Assembly: GCA_910584005.1 (NCBI GenBank)
Contig: CAJTXR010000007.1
Location: 1-64,000 of the forward strand
DNA from: an uncultured Anaeroplasmataceae bacterium
Lineage (GTDB): Bacteria; Bacillota_I; Bacilli_A; Acholeplasmatales; Anaeroplasmataceae
Length of the DNA stretch: 64,000 nt
Direction: 5' to 3'
Position numbers and translations under genes: made by a program
The notes under the pieces: model-generated
What the model saw: only the letters and a program-made list of their open reading frames with translations
Databases searched by the model: none
Told to the model about the DNA's origin: nothing
Shown: positions 34,499 to 42,692 of the stretch, piece after piece
Layout of the letters: every line of letters begins with the position of its first letter
Position numbering within the stretch: the first letter of the stretch is position 1

Positions 34499-35698
34499 AT
34501 GATTTTAAGACCAGATTATATTAATGAAATAAAAAAATTTATAGATGTGCCTTTAGTTAAAATATTATCAGGAGTTAGAAGATGTGGCAAATCAACCATA
34601 TTAGAAATGATAAAAGATGAATTGATTTCAAATAGAAATGTTCAGCTGGGGAACATCATATCAAGAAAATACAATGAAGTATTATATGATGATATGACTT
34701 CAAAAGAAATGTATAATGATTTAGTAAAAGAAATCATGAACGAAGATAAATATTATTTATTTTTGGATGAACTACAAGAAATTAAGGGATGGGAAAAAGT
34801 AGTTAATGATATTTTAGAAAAGTATAATGTTGATATTTATGTGACTGGCTCAAACTCAAAATTAATGTCTAGTGAAATTTCAACATATTTATCTGGCAGA
34901 TATGTTTCTATTCCTGTATATACTTTATCGTTTAAAGAGTATTTGGTATTTAAAAATAAAGAAAATATAAATATTAAAGAAATGTTTGATGAGTATCTTC
35001 AGTATGGTGGATTTCCTTTGATAGGTATAAGTAATTTTGATACAACCTCCGCTTATCAAGTTGTAGAGGGGATCTATTCTGCAGTCATTACAAGAGATAT
35101 TTCTAAGCGTCATAAAATTAGAAATAAAGACTTATTTGATAGAGTAGTGAAATATATAATTGAGAATGTAGGTAAAACATTTTCTGCAAATTCAATTGTA
35201 AAATTTTTGAAAAATGAACGAAGAACTTTATCGGTTGAAACGATATATAATTATTTAAAGTGGCTTGTAGAGGCATTTATTATCTATCCTTGTAATAGAT
35301 ATGATATTCAAGGAAAATCTGTTTTAAAGACACAAGAAAAATTTTATTTATCTGATATAACATTTAAATATAGTAAATTTGGTTTTAATTCATCAATGAT
35401 TGCTTCAATGTTAGAAAATATAGTTTATCTTGAAATGAAGAGAAGAAACTATGTAGTTTATATTGGTAAGAATGCAAATAAAGAGATAGACTTTATTGGT
35501 GTAAGAAGAGAAGAAAAGGTCTATATTCAAGTATGTAGAGATTTACCAGAAAATTCAGATCGAGAAATCGCCAATTTAATGGAAATAAAAGACCATTATC
35601 ACAAGTATGTGGTTGCTAAAGATCCTCTTGCTAAAGGCAATGATAATGGTATAGAAATTATAAATATTACAGACTTTTTATTAAAAGAAAATTGGTAG
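34499..35698 (+). CDS. AAA_14/DUF4143 family ATPase
   Basis: Walker A GVRRCGKST lies at about residues 25-33 and Walker B YYLFLDELQEIKGWE near 95. TGSNSKLMSSEISTYLSGRY is the family's sensor region, and the C-terminal DUF4143 has YLEMKRRNYVVYIGKNANKE then IDFI, a degenerate PD-(D/E)xK-like core. These ATPases are widespread and poorly understood. The in-frame ATG at 34466 lacks a ribosome site, so 34499 is used. It is probably an accessory gene of the island. Confidence 0.85.
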   Translation: MILRPDYINEIKKFIDVPLVKILSGVRRCGKSTILEMIKDELISNRNVQLGNIISRKYNEVLYDDMTSKEMYNDLVKEIMNEDKYYLFLDELQEIKGWEKVVNDILEKYNVDIYVTGSNSKLMSSEISTYLSGRYVSIPVYTLSFKEYLVFKNKENINIKEMFDEYLQYGGFPLIGISNFDTTSAYQVVEGIYSAVITRDISKRHKIRNKDLFDRVVKYIIENVGKTFSANSIVKFLKNERRTLSVETIYNYLKWLVEAFIIYPCNRYDIQGKSVLKTQEKFYLSDITFKYSKFGFNSSMIASMLENIVYLEMKRRNYVVYIGKNANKEIDFIGVRREEKVYIQVCRDLPENSDREIANLMEIKDHYHKYVVAKDPLAKGNDNGIEIINITDFLLKENW

Positions 35699-35765
35699 AA
35701 TAAGCAATTTAAATAAAAAGTATTTTTTAAAATATATGTTTATTGAACTAGAAAGGAAATAGAAT

Positions 35766-36200
35766 ATGTTAATCGCAATTATAGGAGAAAATTGTGTGGG
35801 AAAATCTACATTAGCCAATAAAATAAACGAAAAACTTAACGCTATAATCTATTGTGGAAATGATTATTTAAGACTAGAAAAAGATCCTTCTTCTGCGTTA
35901 GAAAAGTTTAAAACAATTTTAAATGAATCTGTGAATGGCAAAAATATAATTTATATTATAACTGAAAAAGAGCATCTTTCCTTACTCCCTAAGGGGACTT
36001 TTACCATCGTATTAACAGCGGAATTGGAAGTTATAAAACAAAGGTTTAAAGAAAGAATGAAAGGAAATTTGCCATTACTTGTTGAAAGAATGTTAGAAGC
36101 TAAGCACGGCATGTATGATGATTTAGAATGTGATCTTAAATTAGATTCAAATTATGATGTGAATCAAGTTGTAGATAAGATATTTTCTAAAACAATTTAA
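35766..36200 (+). CDS. Small P-loop kinase-like protein
   Basis: GENCVGKST at residues 7-15 is a Walker A motif, and VIKQRFKERMKGNLPL resembles the Arg-containing lid of nucleotide kinases. At 144 residues it is shorter than adenylate or guanylate kinases. The substrate is unknown. It lies 25 bases before the broken acetyltransferase gene with the ribosome site AGAAAGGAA. Confidence 0.65.
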   Translation: MLIAIIGENCVGKSTLANKINEKLNAIIYCGNDYLRLEKDPSSALEKFKTILNESVNGKNIIYIITEKEHLSLLPKGTFTIVLTAELEVIKQRFKERMKGNLPLLVERMLEAKHGMYDDLECDLKLDSNYDVNQVVDKIFSKTI

Positions 36201-36225
36201 TAAAAAATATATGGAGGATAATTAA

Positions 36226-36680
36226 TTGAAGGTAATAAACTATTTTGAATCTAATATACAAAGTCACTGGTTAGAAGAGATTAAGAAAAGTAATTGGGGG
36301 GGGCAGGATTATTTTTCTATGAACTACTAAGCAATCAAACTTTTTTTGATGCTGTTGGCAAAGCCTCTATCGTACTTCTATTAGTAGAAGAAGATAAACT
36401 AATTTCATTTTGTACTTTTGCTGAAAAAGATGATATCCAACCCACAGAACTCACACCATGGATGGGATTTGTTTATACATTCCCGGAATATCGTGGACAT
36501 CGCTATGTAGGATTATTATTTAAAGAAATAGAGCGGCTTGCTAAAGAAAAGAATATTTCAGAAGTATTTATTTCAACTAACCATATTGGACTTTATGAAA
36601 AATATGGTTGTGAATATAAAACTCAAATGTTGGATATGGATAATGAGTTGACAAGAGTTTATGTAAAAAAGATAACTTAA
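36226..36680 (+). pseudogene. GNAT acetyltransferase interrupted at an eight-G tract
   Basis: From TTG 36226, after ATGGAGG, the frame reads VINYFESNIQSHWLEEIKK to SNWGG and then stops at 36333. The other frame continues as AGLFFYELLSNQTFF through PWMGFVYTFPEYRGHRYVGL (acetyl-CoA loop) to 36680. The switch is at eight G's, 36296-36303; one extra or two fewer G's would restore a 150-residue GNAT enzyme. It may be phase-variable, a dead gene, or a sequencing error. Confidence 0.75.
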
Positions 36681-36743
36681 TTAATATTTATTTTTAAAAG
36701 AATTCTGCAATAAAAGTAAAGAAAATACATTTTTTCCCGAAGG

Positions 36744-36777
36744 TTCGACAAAACTACATTATTTTTTATTATATAAT
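36744..36777 (+). promoter_or_regulatory. Promoter with possible Spo0A box
   Basis: TTCGACA (36744-36750), the reverse of the 0A box TGTCGAA, lies 21 bases before TATAAT (36772-36777), near where -35 would be. It precedes the small secreted protein at 36816. Confidence 0.35.
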
Positions 36778-36815
36778 CCAATTAATAAAGCAATCAACAA
36801 CAAGGAGGAAAAACA

Positions 36816-37106
36816 ATGAAAAAAATTATTGCTTTCTTTATTTTATCTGTATCTATGCTAGTTCTTGGGTCTAGTGTTGCTCAATCTGTTTCCCCAAAGG
36901 AAGATTCATGCACAGCAGTTCATCTTGCAACTAATAACCAATCCATACCAACTTATTTAGATACAGATATTCATAACCCACTTTATGCAGGATGTCCAAA
37001 ATGTAAAGGGAAGTATTTTATGAATCAGGAACCTGAAAACAATCAAACGTTATATATTTGTGTGAAGTGTAAGTATCAGTTTATTATTAAAATTGATTTA
37101 CATTAA
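36816..37106 (+). CDS. Small secreted zinc-ribbon protein
   Basis: A signal peptide (KKIIAFFILSVSMLVLGSSV, likely cleaved after VAQS or nearby) is followed by a short linker and two CxxC pairs, CPKCKGKYF and CVKCKYQF, forming a probable zinc ribbon. At 96 residues no family is recognised. AAGGAGG precedes the ATG. It is monocistronic, with a terminator at 37121. A secreted zinc ribbon is odd, because such folds are usually cytosolic. Confidence 0.6.
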   Translation: MKKIIAFFILSVSMLVLGSSVAQSVSPKEDSCTAVHLATNNQSIPTYLDTDIHNPLYAGCPKCKGKYFMNQEPENNQTLYICVKCKYQFIIKIDLH

Positions 37107-37120
37107 TTTTCTTATCTTTT

Positions 37121-37153
37121 AAAAACCATTATTCATAAAATGGTTTTTTTTTT
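37121..37153 (+). terminator. Terminator after the zinc-ribbon gene
   Basis: AAACCAT (37123-37129) pairs with ATGGTTT (37140-37146), followed by a T run. Confidence 0.8.
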
Positions 37154-37211
37154 CTTATTGGCAAAAAAAAATATATTTGCTATAATAAAAAATAGAAAGT
37201 AGGTTTTTTAA

Positions 37212-39308
37212 ATGAAAAAGTTGTTAACATTTTTCTTTTTGGTTATCTTAATTGTTGTTGTAGGATGTTCTTCTAAAGATTTTTTATTAAAGTTTGATAA
37301 TAATGGTCACGGACAGCCATTAGAGGATATAAAAGAAATAAAAAATTTACCAGATCCATTACCTACAGTAACAGAGGAAGGATATTCTTTTGCGGGTTGG
37401 TATATAGATTCAGACTTTAATACGCTTGCTGTTGCTGGTGCACAAATGAAAGGAAATATGGTTTTATATGCAAAATGGATTGAGGTGTTTACTCTTTCCT
37501 TTGATATGAATCATCATGGGACTCAAATATCTCCAATTTCTAATGTTTGGCAAATTCCTAATGATTTGCCTAATCCAAAAGAAGAAGGATATTCTTTTGC
37601 GGGTTGGTTTTTTGATCAAGAGTTTTTACAAGAGGTTCATGGTTCTGAACCCATATTAAAGGATACAACGATATATGCAAAGTGGGATTGGATTGATCCA
37701 AATTCTTATTTAGATGGGTATTCATCCATTCAGGGTTTATCTGTAGAAGTAAAGAATAATATTTCTGTAGATGGATATGCACAAGATGGAATTTCTGATT
37801 TTACACAATATTTAAATACGGATGCTTACAGGAAAGTATCAACGCCTCTTGAATTTTTAACGGCTTTAGTGGATGCGAAGTATGATTATGAAAATCATTG
37901 GGATGAAGAAACTCAAAGTTTGACTCAAATTCTAAATAAAGAGGGCAAGGTACATGTTATTGAAATTACAAAGGATTTGAATTTGGGATACTTTAGGTTG
38001 GGAACACAGGAAAAGGCTACAAATCTAGTTTCCGATTTTGCAAGTAATTTGAAGAAATGGGAATCTAATCTTTGTATATCTGATATGGTAAGGGAAAATG
38101 GAATTTCACAGATAAAAATTGAAAATACATCGAATTTATTAATTTATTCGAAAAATGGTGCTAAATTAACTCATTGTGGCTTTAAACTAACAAGTGATAC
38201 GAATGTGGTTTTTAGAAATTTGGCTTTTGATGAATTATGGCAATGGGAAGATGCTCCTGTAAATAGTACTGCAAAAATAGGGGATTATGACTGGTTTGGC
38301 TGGGCCTATTTTAAGATTTCTTTCTGTGGCTTTATTTGGATTGATCATTGTTCTTTTGGAAAATCATATGATGGACAAATTGACTATGCAAATCCTGTTT
38401 ATAATGCGAATGCGGGAACGGCTTTTCGTGCTCCTTATGGAGCTACTGGTGAAAATGGGCTTCATATCTCATGGTGTAATTTTCATGCAGGTAGCGATGA
38501 TAAAACAGGATATCTTTATCAAATGATGATGCAAATTGAGAAGGCTTATCAAAATGGGGAGAAAAATTATTTATACTATAATTCCTTAAGAGATGCGAAT
38601 ATAAGTTTTGAAGATATCTTATATGGATTAGCAATTCCCCAAAAGAAAGGATTTTTGTGTGGGGATGATGCTAAATTTTCTGGGTCCTATGAATCTAAAG
38701 ATGATTATAATTTCAATTTGAAATTGAGGGTTTCTTTTTCAAATTGCACCTTTTTGAATTTAGAAGATCGCTTACCAAAACTTAGAGGTGGGAACGCTTA
38801 TCTTTATAATTGTTTGGTAGATAGTTCAATGTATTATGCCTATCGAACAAAATTGATTGCTGCGAATGCTAAAGGCGTTGTGACTAAAATCAATAGTGGG
38901 TGGAAATGTGCTTTAGTGAGTCAGGGAATCGTATGTGGGAATGGAGGAAGTGTTCAAGCGGAAAATACAATTTTTAAAGGGATTGATACTTTGATTAAGC
39001 ATAATGATACGAAGAATGTATCTCCATATGTGGATGGTGGTTTTTCTATTGTAAACTGTAGGTATCAAAGGGGAGCAAATTCTATGATATATAATGGATC
39101 CTCTAGTGATTTAAATACAATATTTATTTCAAGTATTCCCGCTAAATTAAATACAAAAAATTTCTCTTGGAAAACTCCTGGTGAAATTCCACCATTTGTA
39201 ATTTCAAGTGTGGATTTAGATAAATTAGAAAACCATTTGAGTCATGAGGTATATGGCTGTGGAACAACTCTTCATTTCCAGCAAATGTTTTTAATAAGTC
39301 AATACTAA
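37212..39308 (+). CDS. Lipoprotein with two Listeria-Bacteroides repeats and a pectate-lyase-like domain
   Basis: The N-terminus (VILIVVVGCSSKD) has a lipobox-like LIVVVGC, so the protein is probably lipid-anchored. Two Listeria-Bacteroides repeats follow at about residues 27-90 and 95-155, each with EEGYSFAGW and YAKW. The remainder is a parallel beta-helix with NVVFRNLAFDELW and FIWIDHCSFGKSYDGQID, the PL1 pectate-lyase signature. It would act on pectin or similar polysaccharide at the cell surface. At 698 residues it is longer than a bare lyase because of the repeats. Monocistronic, with a terminator at 39313. Confidence 0.75.
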   Translation: MKKLLTFFFLVILIVVVGCSSKDFLLKFDNNGHGQPLEDIKEIKNLPDPLPTVTEEGYSFAGWYIDSDFNTLAVAGAQMKGNMVLYAKWIEVFTLSFDMNHHGTQISPISNVWQIPNDLPNPKEEGYSFAGWFFDQEFLQEVHGSEPILKDTTIYAKWDWIDPNSYLDGYSSIQGLSVEVKNNISVDGYAQDGISDFTQYLNTDAYRKVSTPLEFLTALVDAKYDYENHWDEETQSLTQILNKEGKVHVIEITKDLNLGYFRLGTQEKATNLVSDFASNLKKWESNLCISDMVRENGISQIKIENTSNLLIYSKNGAKLTHCGFKLTSDTNVVFRNLAFDELWQWEDAPVNSTAKIGDYDWFGWAYFKISFCGFIWIDHCSFGKSYDGQIDYANPVYNANAGTAFRAPYGATGENGLHISWCNFHAGSDDKTGYLYQMMMQIEKAYQNGEKNYLYYNSLRDANISFEDILYGLAIPQKKGFLCGDDAKFSGSYESKDDYNFNLKLRVSFSNCTFLNLEDRLPKLRGGNAYLYNCLVDSSMYYAYRTKLIAANAKGVVTKINSGWKCALVSQGIVCGNGGSVQAENTIFKGIDTLIKHNDTKNVSPYVDGGFSIVNCRYQRGANSMIYNGSSSDLNTIFISSIPAKLNTKNFSWKTPGEIPPFVISSVDLDKLENHLSHEVYGCGTTLHFQQMFLISQY

Positions 39309-39312
39309 ATAT

Positions 39313-39351
39313 AAAAATGAACTGTTTTTTAAAAAAGACAGTTCATTTTTA
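39313..39351 (+). terminator. Terminator after the pectate-lyase-like gene
   Basis: AAAATGAACTGT pairs with ACAGTTCATTTT across an A/T-rich loop, followed by T. Confidence 0.8.
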
Positions 39352-39402
39352 TGTATGAAAACTCTATATTAAGAAAAAATAAGAAGGAATTGAGGTAGAA
39401 TC

Positions 39403-39831
39403 ATGATATATACTCCTATGACAAAACTAGCTTTAAATTTATGCTTTACTCTCCATGAATATCAAAAGGATAAAGGAAATAGTCCCTATGTCTTTCACCC
39501 TTTTCATTTGGCAGAACAAATGACAGATGAGGATTCTTGTATTGTTGCGTTACTGCATGACATTATAGAAGATACACCCTGTACATTGGATGATTTAAAA
39601 AAACTTGGCTTTTCAACCAAAATAATTCGTGCAATAGATGATATCACATATAAAGAGGGGATGGATTACTTTGATTATATAAATATCATTCATAACAATC
39701 CTTTGGCAACAAGAGTGAAACTAGCCGATTTAAAGCATAATATGGATGTGACTAGATTAGAAGAAGTAACCAAAAAAGATGAACAAAGAATTAAAAAATA
39801 TAATCAAGCGATACAACTTTTATCTTCATAA
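39403..39831 (+). CDS. HD-domain phosphohydrolase (SpoT/MESH1-like)
   Basis: The 142-residue protein has VALLHDIIEDTPCTLDDL with the HD metal site and EDT motif, and VKLADLKHNMDVTRL, as in the hydrolase half of RelA/SpoT. It lacks synthetase and regulatory domains, so it fits a small (p)ppGpp hydrolase or nucleotide HD hydrolase. It starts at ATG 39403 after GAATTGAGGTAG. Monocistronic. Confidence 0.75.
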   Translation: MIYTPMTKLALNLCFTLHEYQKDKGNSPYVFHPFHLAEQMTDEDSCIVALLHDIIEDTPCTLDDLKKLGFSTKIIRAIDDITYKEGMDYFDYINIIHNNPLATRVKLADLKHNMDVTRLEEVTKKDEQRIKKYNQAIQLLSS

Positions 39832-39893
39832 AAATATTCATAGTCTTTCTTGTTTAATTATGGTACAATAAAGAATAGTAAGAGGTATAAAAC

Positions 39894-40739
39894 ATGAAAA
39901 ATTTATTTTGTATAGTTAGCGACTATGATGCGAAAACAATAAAACCAGTATATGATTCTTTTAAAACAAAAGAATTAACAAAGGCAGAACAGAAAAAACT
40001 TTCTGATCTTAGTAAAAAATATCAGGACTATACGGTAAAATCTCGGCCATCCAAGTGGGCGACATCTCTAAGTAGAGTTTTGTTGTCTTTATTCTTTGTC
40101 GCGGCTATATTTTTCATTGTCGATTTGATTAAAGATATTAATCATAAGGAATTTATTACAATTCTTAAAGCAGATTTATTTTATTTTATTACTGCAATTC
40201 TAGGTTTGATTGGGTATTGTTTATGCCGAGTGGTAACCCTCCATTTAGCCAAACGTTCAAAAAAAATAGAATTTAAGGATCAAGCGAAAAAAACATTTAA
40301 TGAAATCTTAACTTTCACTCAAAAAAGTTTAGGAGTACCAAATACCTCTTTATCTATAGAAGTTTTATGTGAACAACAGCTCATCAAAAAGGGACAGCTA
40401 AAAGAAAAAAATAATATATATACGAATGTAGTTTTAAGTGTTTATAAAACGAAAACGTTATTATGCTTAGCTGACTTACATAGCGTTATATCTGTTCCTC
40501 TTGAAGTAATAAAAGGAATCCAAAAAATAGAAGAACCTTATCGGTTTAAAAGCTGGCATAAAGAAGAGGGTATAAAAGATAAAAAATATGAGGAATATAA
40601 TATTAAGACTAAAGCATTTGTTTATTCAGTTGATTTTTATTATGAACTAGATTTTACTCATCAAGCAGAGGATTATAAAATAATGTTTCCTCCCTATGAA
40701 TATGAAAAAATAAATGCTTTGTTAAAAGAAGGAGAATAA
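39894..40739 (+). CDS. Membrane protein of unknown function
   Basis: There are two membrane segments near residues 65-82 (LLSLFFVAAIFFIVDLI) and 95-115 (FYFITAILGLIGYCLCRVV), then a soluble C-terminal half of about 160 residues. I recognise no family. It lies eight bases upstream of the 99-residue gene at 40748 and is probably cotranscribed with it. Composition matches neighbouring chromosomal genes. Confidence 0.6.
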   Translation: MKNLFCIVSDYDAKTIKPVYDSFKTKELTKAEQKKLSDLSKKYQDYTVKSRPSKWATSLSRVLLSLFFVAAIFFIVDLIKDINHKEFITILKADLFYFITAILGLIGYCLCRVVTLHLAKRSKKIEFKDQAKKTFNEILTFTQKSLGVPNTSLSIEVLCEQQLIKKGQLKEKNNIYTNVVLSVYKTKTLLCLADLHSVISVPLEVIKGIQKIEEPYRFKSWHKEEGIKDKKYEEYNIKTKAFVYSVDFYYELDFTHQAEDYKIMFPPYEYEKINALLKEGE

Positions 40740-40747
40740 AATATAAA

Positions 40748-41047
40748 ATGTATTGTATACAGCAAAACTTTGATTTTTCAATGGAAGTAATAGAAGGAAG
40801 TACTATCCATACAACCTATTTAGGAAAAGAACTCATCTTAAAAAACATGTATAAGTATCAAGGCCCCATTACTATGCAATATTTGCCATATGGTGGTATC
40901 CAATCTGTATTTGGTGGGCATCTAATCCTTAATACAATCTCAGGCTTTATGGCGACTGATTTTGTAAGATATGATGGGGTAGAGTATAGTTCAAATGAAT
41001 TTATTGAAAAGTTTGAAAATTTAGTCAATGAAGTTTTACCATCTTGA
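40748..41047 (+). CDS. Small protein of unknown function
   Basis: The 99-residue soluble product contains MQYLPYGGIQSVFGGHLILN and no motif I recognise. It follows the membrane protein by eight bases, with a weak ribosome site, and is followed by a clear terminator, which supports a two-gene operon. Confidence 0.55.
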   Translation: MYCIQQNFDFSMEVIEGSTIHTTYLGKELILKNMYKYQGPITMQYLPYGGIQSVFGGHLILNTISGFMATDFVRYDGVEYSSNEFIEKFENLVNEVLPS

Positions 41048-41050
41048 AAA

Positions 41051-41083
41051 AAATCCATTAATGATGAATTAATGGATTTTTTG
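41051..41083 (+). terminator. Terminator of the 39894-41047 operon
   Basis: AATCCATTAAT pairs with ATTAATGGATT around a short loop, followed by TTTTTT. Confidence 0.85.
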
Positions 41084-41139
41084 TTTGATTGAAAGTATGA
41101 TTCATTCTGATCTTGCATAATTTTAAATAGGTGATTTTT

Positions 41140-42162
41140 TTGAAAAAATTATATTTTTTTCCCCTTTTCTTTTTTTTAGCTTGTTTGCCTGTTCAAGCAA
41201 TTACAAATACAGAATCGAGTCATATTGTCATGGAAACTACCACCAATCGTGTTCTAACAGGTACAAATTTGCATAAACAATTTCTTGTTGCCTCTACCGC
41301 AAAAATTTTAACGGCAATAACAGCTATTGAAAATTATAGTTTAAATGAAGAAGTTATTATAACAAAAAAAGATACTTCAGAAGTTGGGTCAAAAGTTTAT
41401 TTGAAAGAAAATGAACGAATTACAAGAAGAGATTTGATTTATGCTTTAATGCTTCGCTCGGCAAATGATGCTGCCTCAGCACTAAGCTCAAATAATTCAC
41501 AAGAATTTATTCATTTTATGAATGAAACTGCCAAAAAGATTGGAATGAAAAACAGTGTTTTTGTAAATGCATCTGGATTAGATGAAAAGGAGTATAATTT
41601 ATCAACGGCCTATGATATGGCATTGCTTTCCTCTTATGCTGCAAAAAATGATGTGTTTGTTCAAATTGCTTCGGCTCATTCTTATATATGCAAAACAAAA
41701 GATTCTTCTTATTCGTGGGTGAATAAACATAAACTTGTGACGAGTGATGATTCCTTTGTTTTTGGGAAAACAGGGTATACGAAAAAATCAAAGCGAATTT
41801 TAGTATCCAATTATCAAAAAGAAAATAAAAATTTGATTATAGTTACAATTAATGATGGAAATGATTGGAATCATCATCGTTCTCTAGCAAATGAAAATGA
41901 AAATTATACTTTCATTACGATTTTTAAAAAAGGAATTTATAATACGAAACAAGATGTCACTTATTATTTGCATGTGAAGGAGGATATCATTTTACCTATC
42001 AAGAAAAAAGAAAAAGAAGAAATTGAAATGGTATTTAAACTTTTTAAAACTTATGCAAAGTTAGAAATATATTTAAATAAAAAACTTGTTTTAATTAAAA
42101 ACATGGATGTTTACGATAAAAAGACCTTAGACATGGATTTAGTTATAGATTTATTTAACTAG
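41140..42162 (+). CDS. D-alanyl-D-alanine carboxypeptidase (serine type, PBP5/DacF family)
   Basis: It removes terminal D-Ala from peptidoglycan stem peptides outside the membrane. The three active-site motifs are seen: ASTAKIL (SxxK), SANDAASAL (SxN) and FGKTGYTKKS (KTG). A signal peptide (KKLYFFPLFFFLACLPVQA) leads the protein. TTG 41140 is taken as the start because TAGGTG lies eight bases upstream; a GTG at 41131 overlaps that site. At about 340 residues it is near DacF length, with the C-terminal anchor helix unclear. Its presence shows that the host builds a cell wall. Confidence 0.9.
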   Translation: MKKLYFFPLFFFLACLPVQAITNTESSHIVMETTTNRVLTGTNLHKQFLVASTAKILTAITAIENYSLNEEVIITKKDTSEVGSKVYLKENERITRRDLIYALMLRSANDAASALSSNNSQEFIHFMNETAKKIGMKNSVFVNASGLDEKEYNLSTAYDMALLSSYAAKNDVFVQIASAHSYICKTKDSSYSWVNKHKLVTSDDSFVFGKTGYTKKSKRILVSNYQKENKNLIIVTINDGNDWNHHRSLANENENYTFITIFKKGIYNTKQDVTYYLHVKEDIILPIKKKEKEEIEMVFKLFKTYAKLEIYLNKKLVLIKNMDVYDKKTLDMDLVIDLFN

Positions 42163-42318
42163 GATTTATTTTTAAGTGAAAGTTCTTTGAAATAATAAAA
42201 TCTTTTATTTAGCTTAAATATAGCAAAAGAAGTTCCTTCTAGAATTGAAAAAAATTTATGGTTTAAAAATATAAAAATAATGGTATAATATAAATAAATT
42301 TTAGGAGGAAAACGAAGA

Positions 42319-42627
42319 ATGGCAAGAAAAGGAAGAACAGGATATTTAGGGATGTTTGCGTTTGTAGCAATGCTATTAAATGCAATCGCTTGGATTATCA
42401 AAATTATTTTAGATGCAACGAATAGTTCCGTTGTAGTTATGGGGCAACCTTTACAAAATGTTTTTACGGCTGTTGCAAGCATTTTATTATTAATTGTAGC
42501 ATTATTTGCAGCTTACGATTATGCACAACGCCAAACAAAAGGCTGGAGAATTGTATTTTGGGTTCTAGCAATTATTTCTTTATTATCTATATTCTTTGGG
42601 TTAGGTTTACCTAATTTTATTGGATAA
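42319..42627 (+). CDS. Small membrane protein with three predicted helices
   Basis: The 102-residue product has hydrophobic segments near residues 11-33, 45-66 and 77-99 and a basic start (ARKGRTG). No family is recognised. A TATAAT lies at about 42284 and AGGAGG at 42303-42308. Monocistronic, ending at a double terminator shared with the convergent clpB gene. Confidence 0.6.
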   Translation: MARKGRTGYLGMFAFVAMLLNAIAWIIKIILDATNSSVVVMGQPLQNVFTAVASILLLIVALFAAYDYAQRQTKGWRIVFWVLAIISLLSIFFGLGLPNFIG

Positions 42628-42633
42628 AAGAAA

Positions 42634-42692
42634 AAGCCTATTAACTTTAGTGTTAATAGGCTTATGAGGACTACCTTAGTAGTCCTTTTTTT
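42634..42692. terminator. Two back-to-back terminator hairpins
   Basis: AGCCTATTAAC pairs with GTTAATAGGCT (42635-42662) and has a T run when read on the minus strand. AGGACTAC pairs with GTAGTCCT (42667-42686), followed by a T run on the plus strand. Together they stop transcription from both sides. Confidence 0.85.

Noticed and set aside
37570..37782. Antisense reading frames inside the pectate-lyase-like, clpB and pfp genes
   Set aside because: They lack ribosome sites and mirror the strong coding frame on the other strand.
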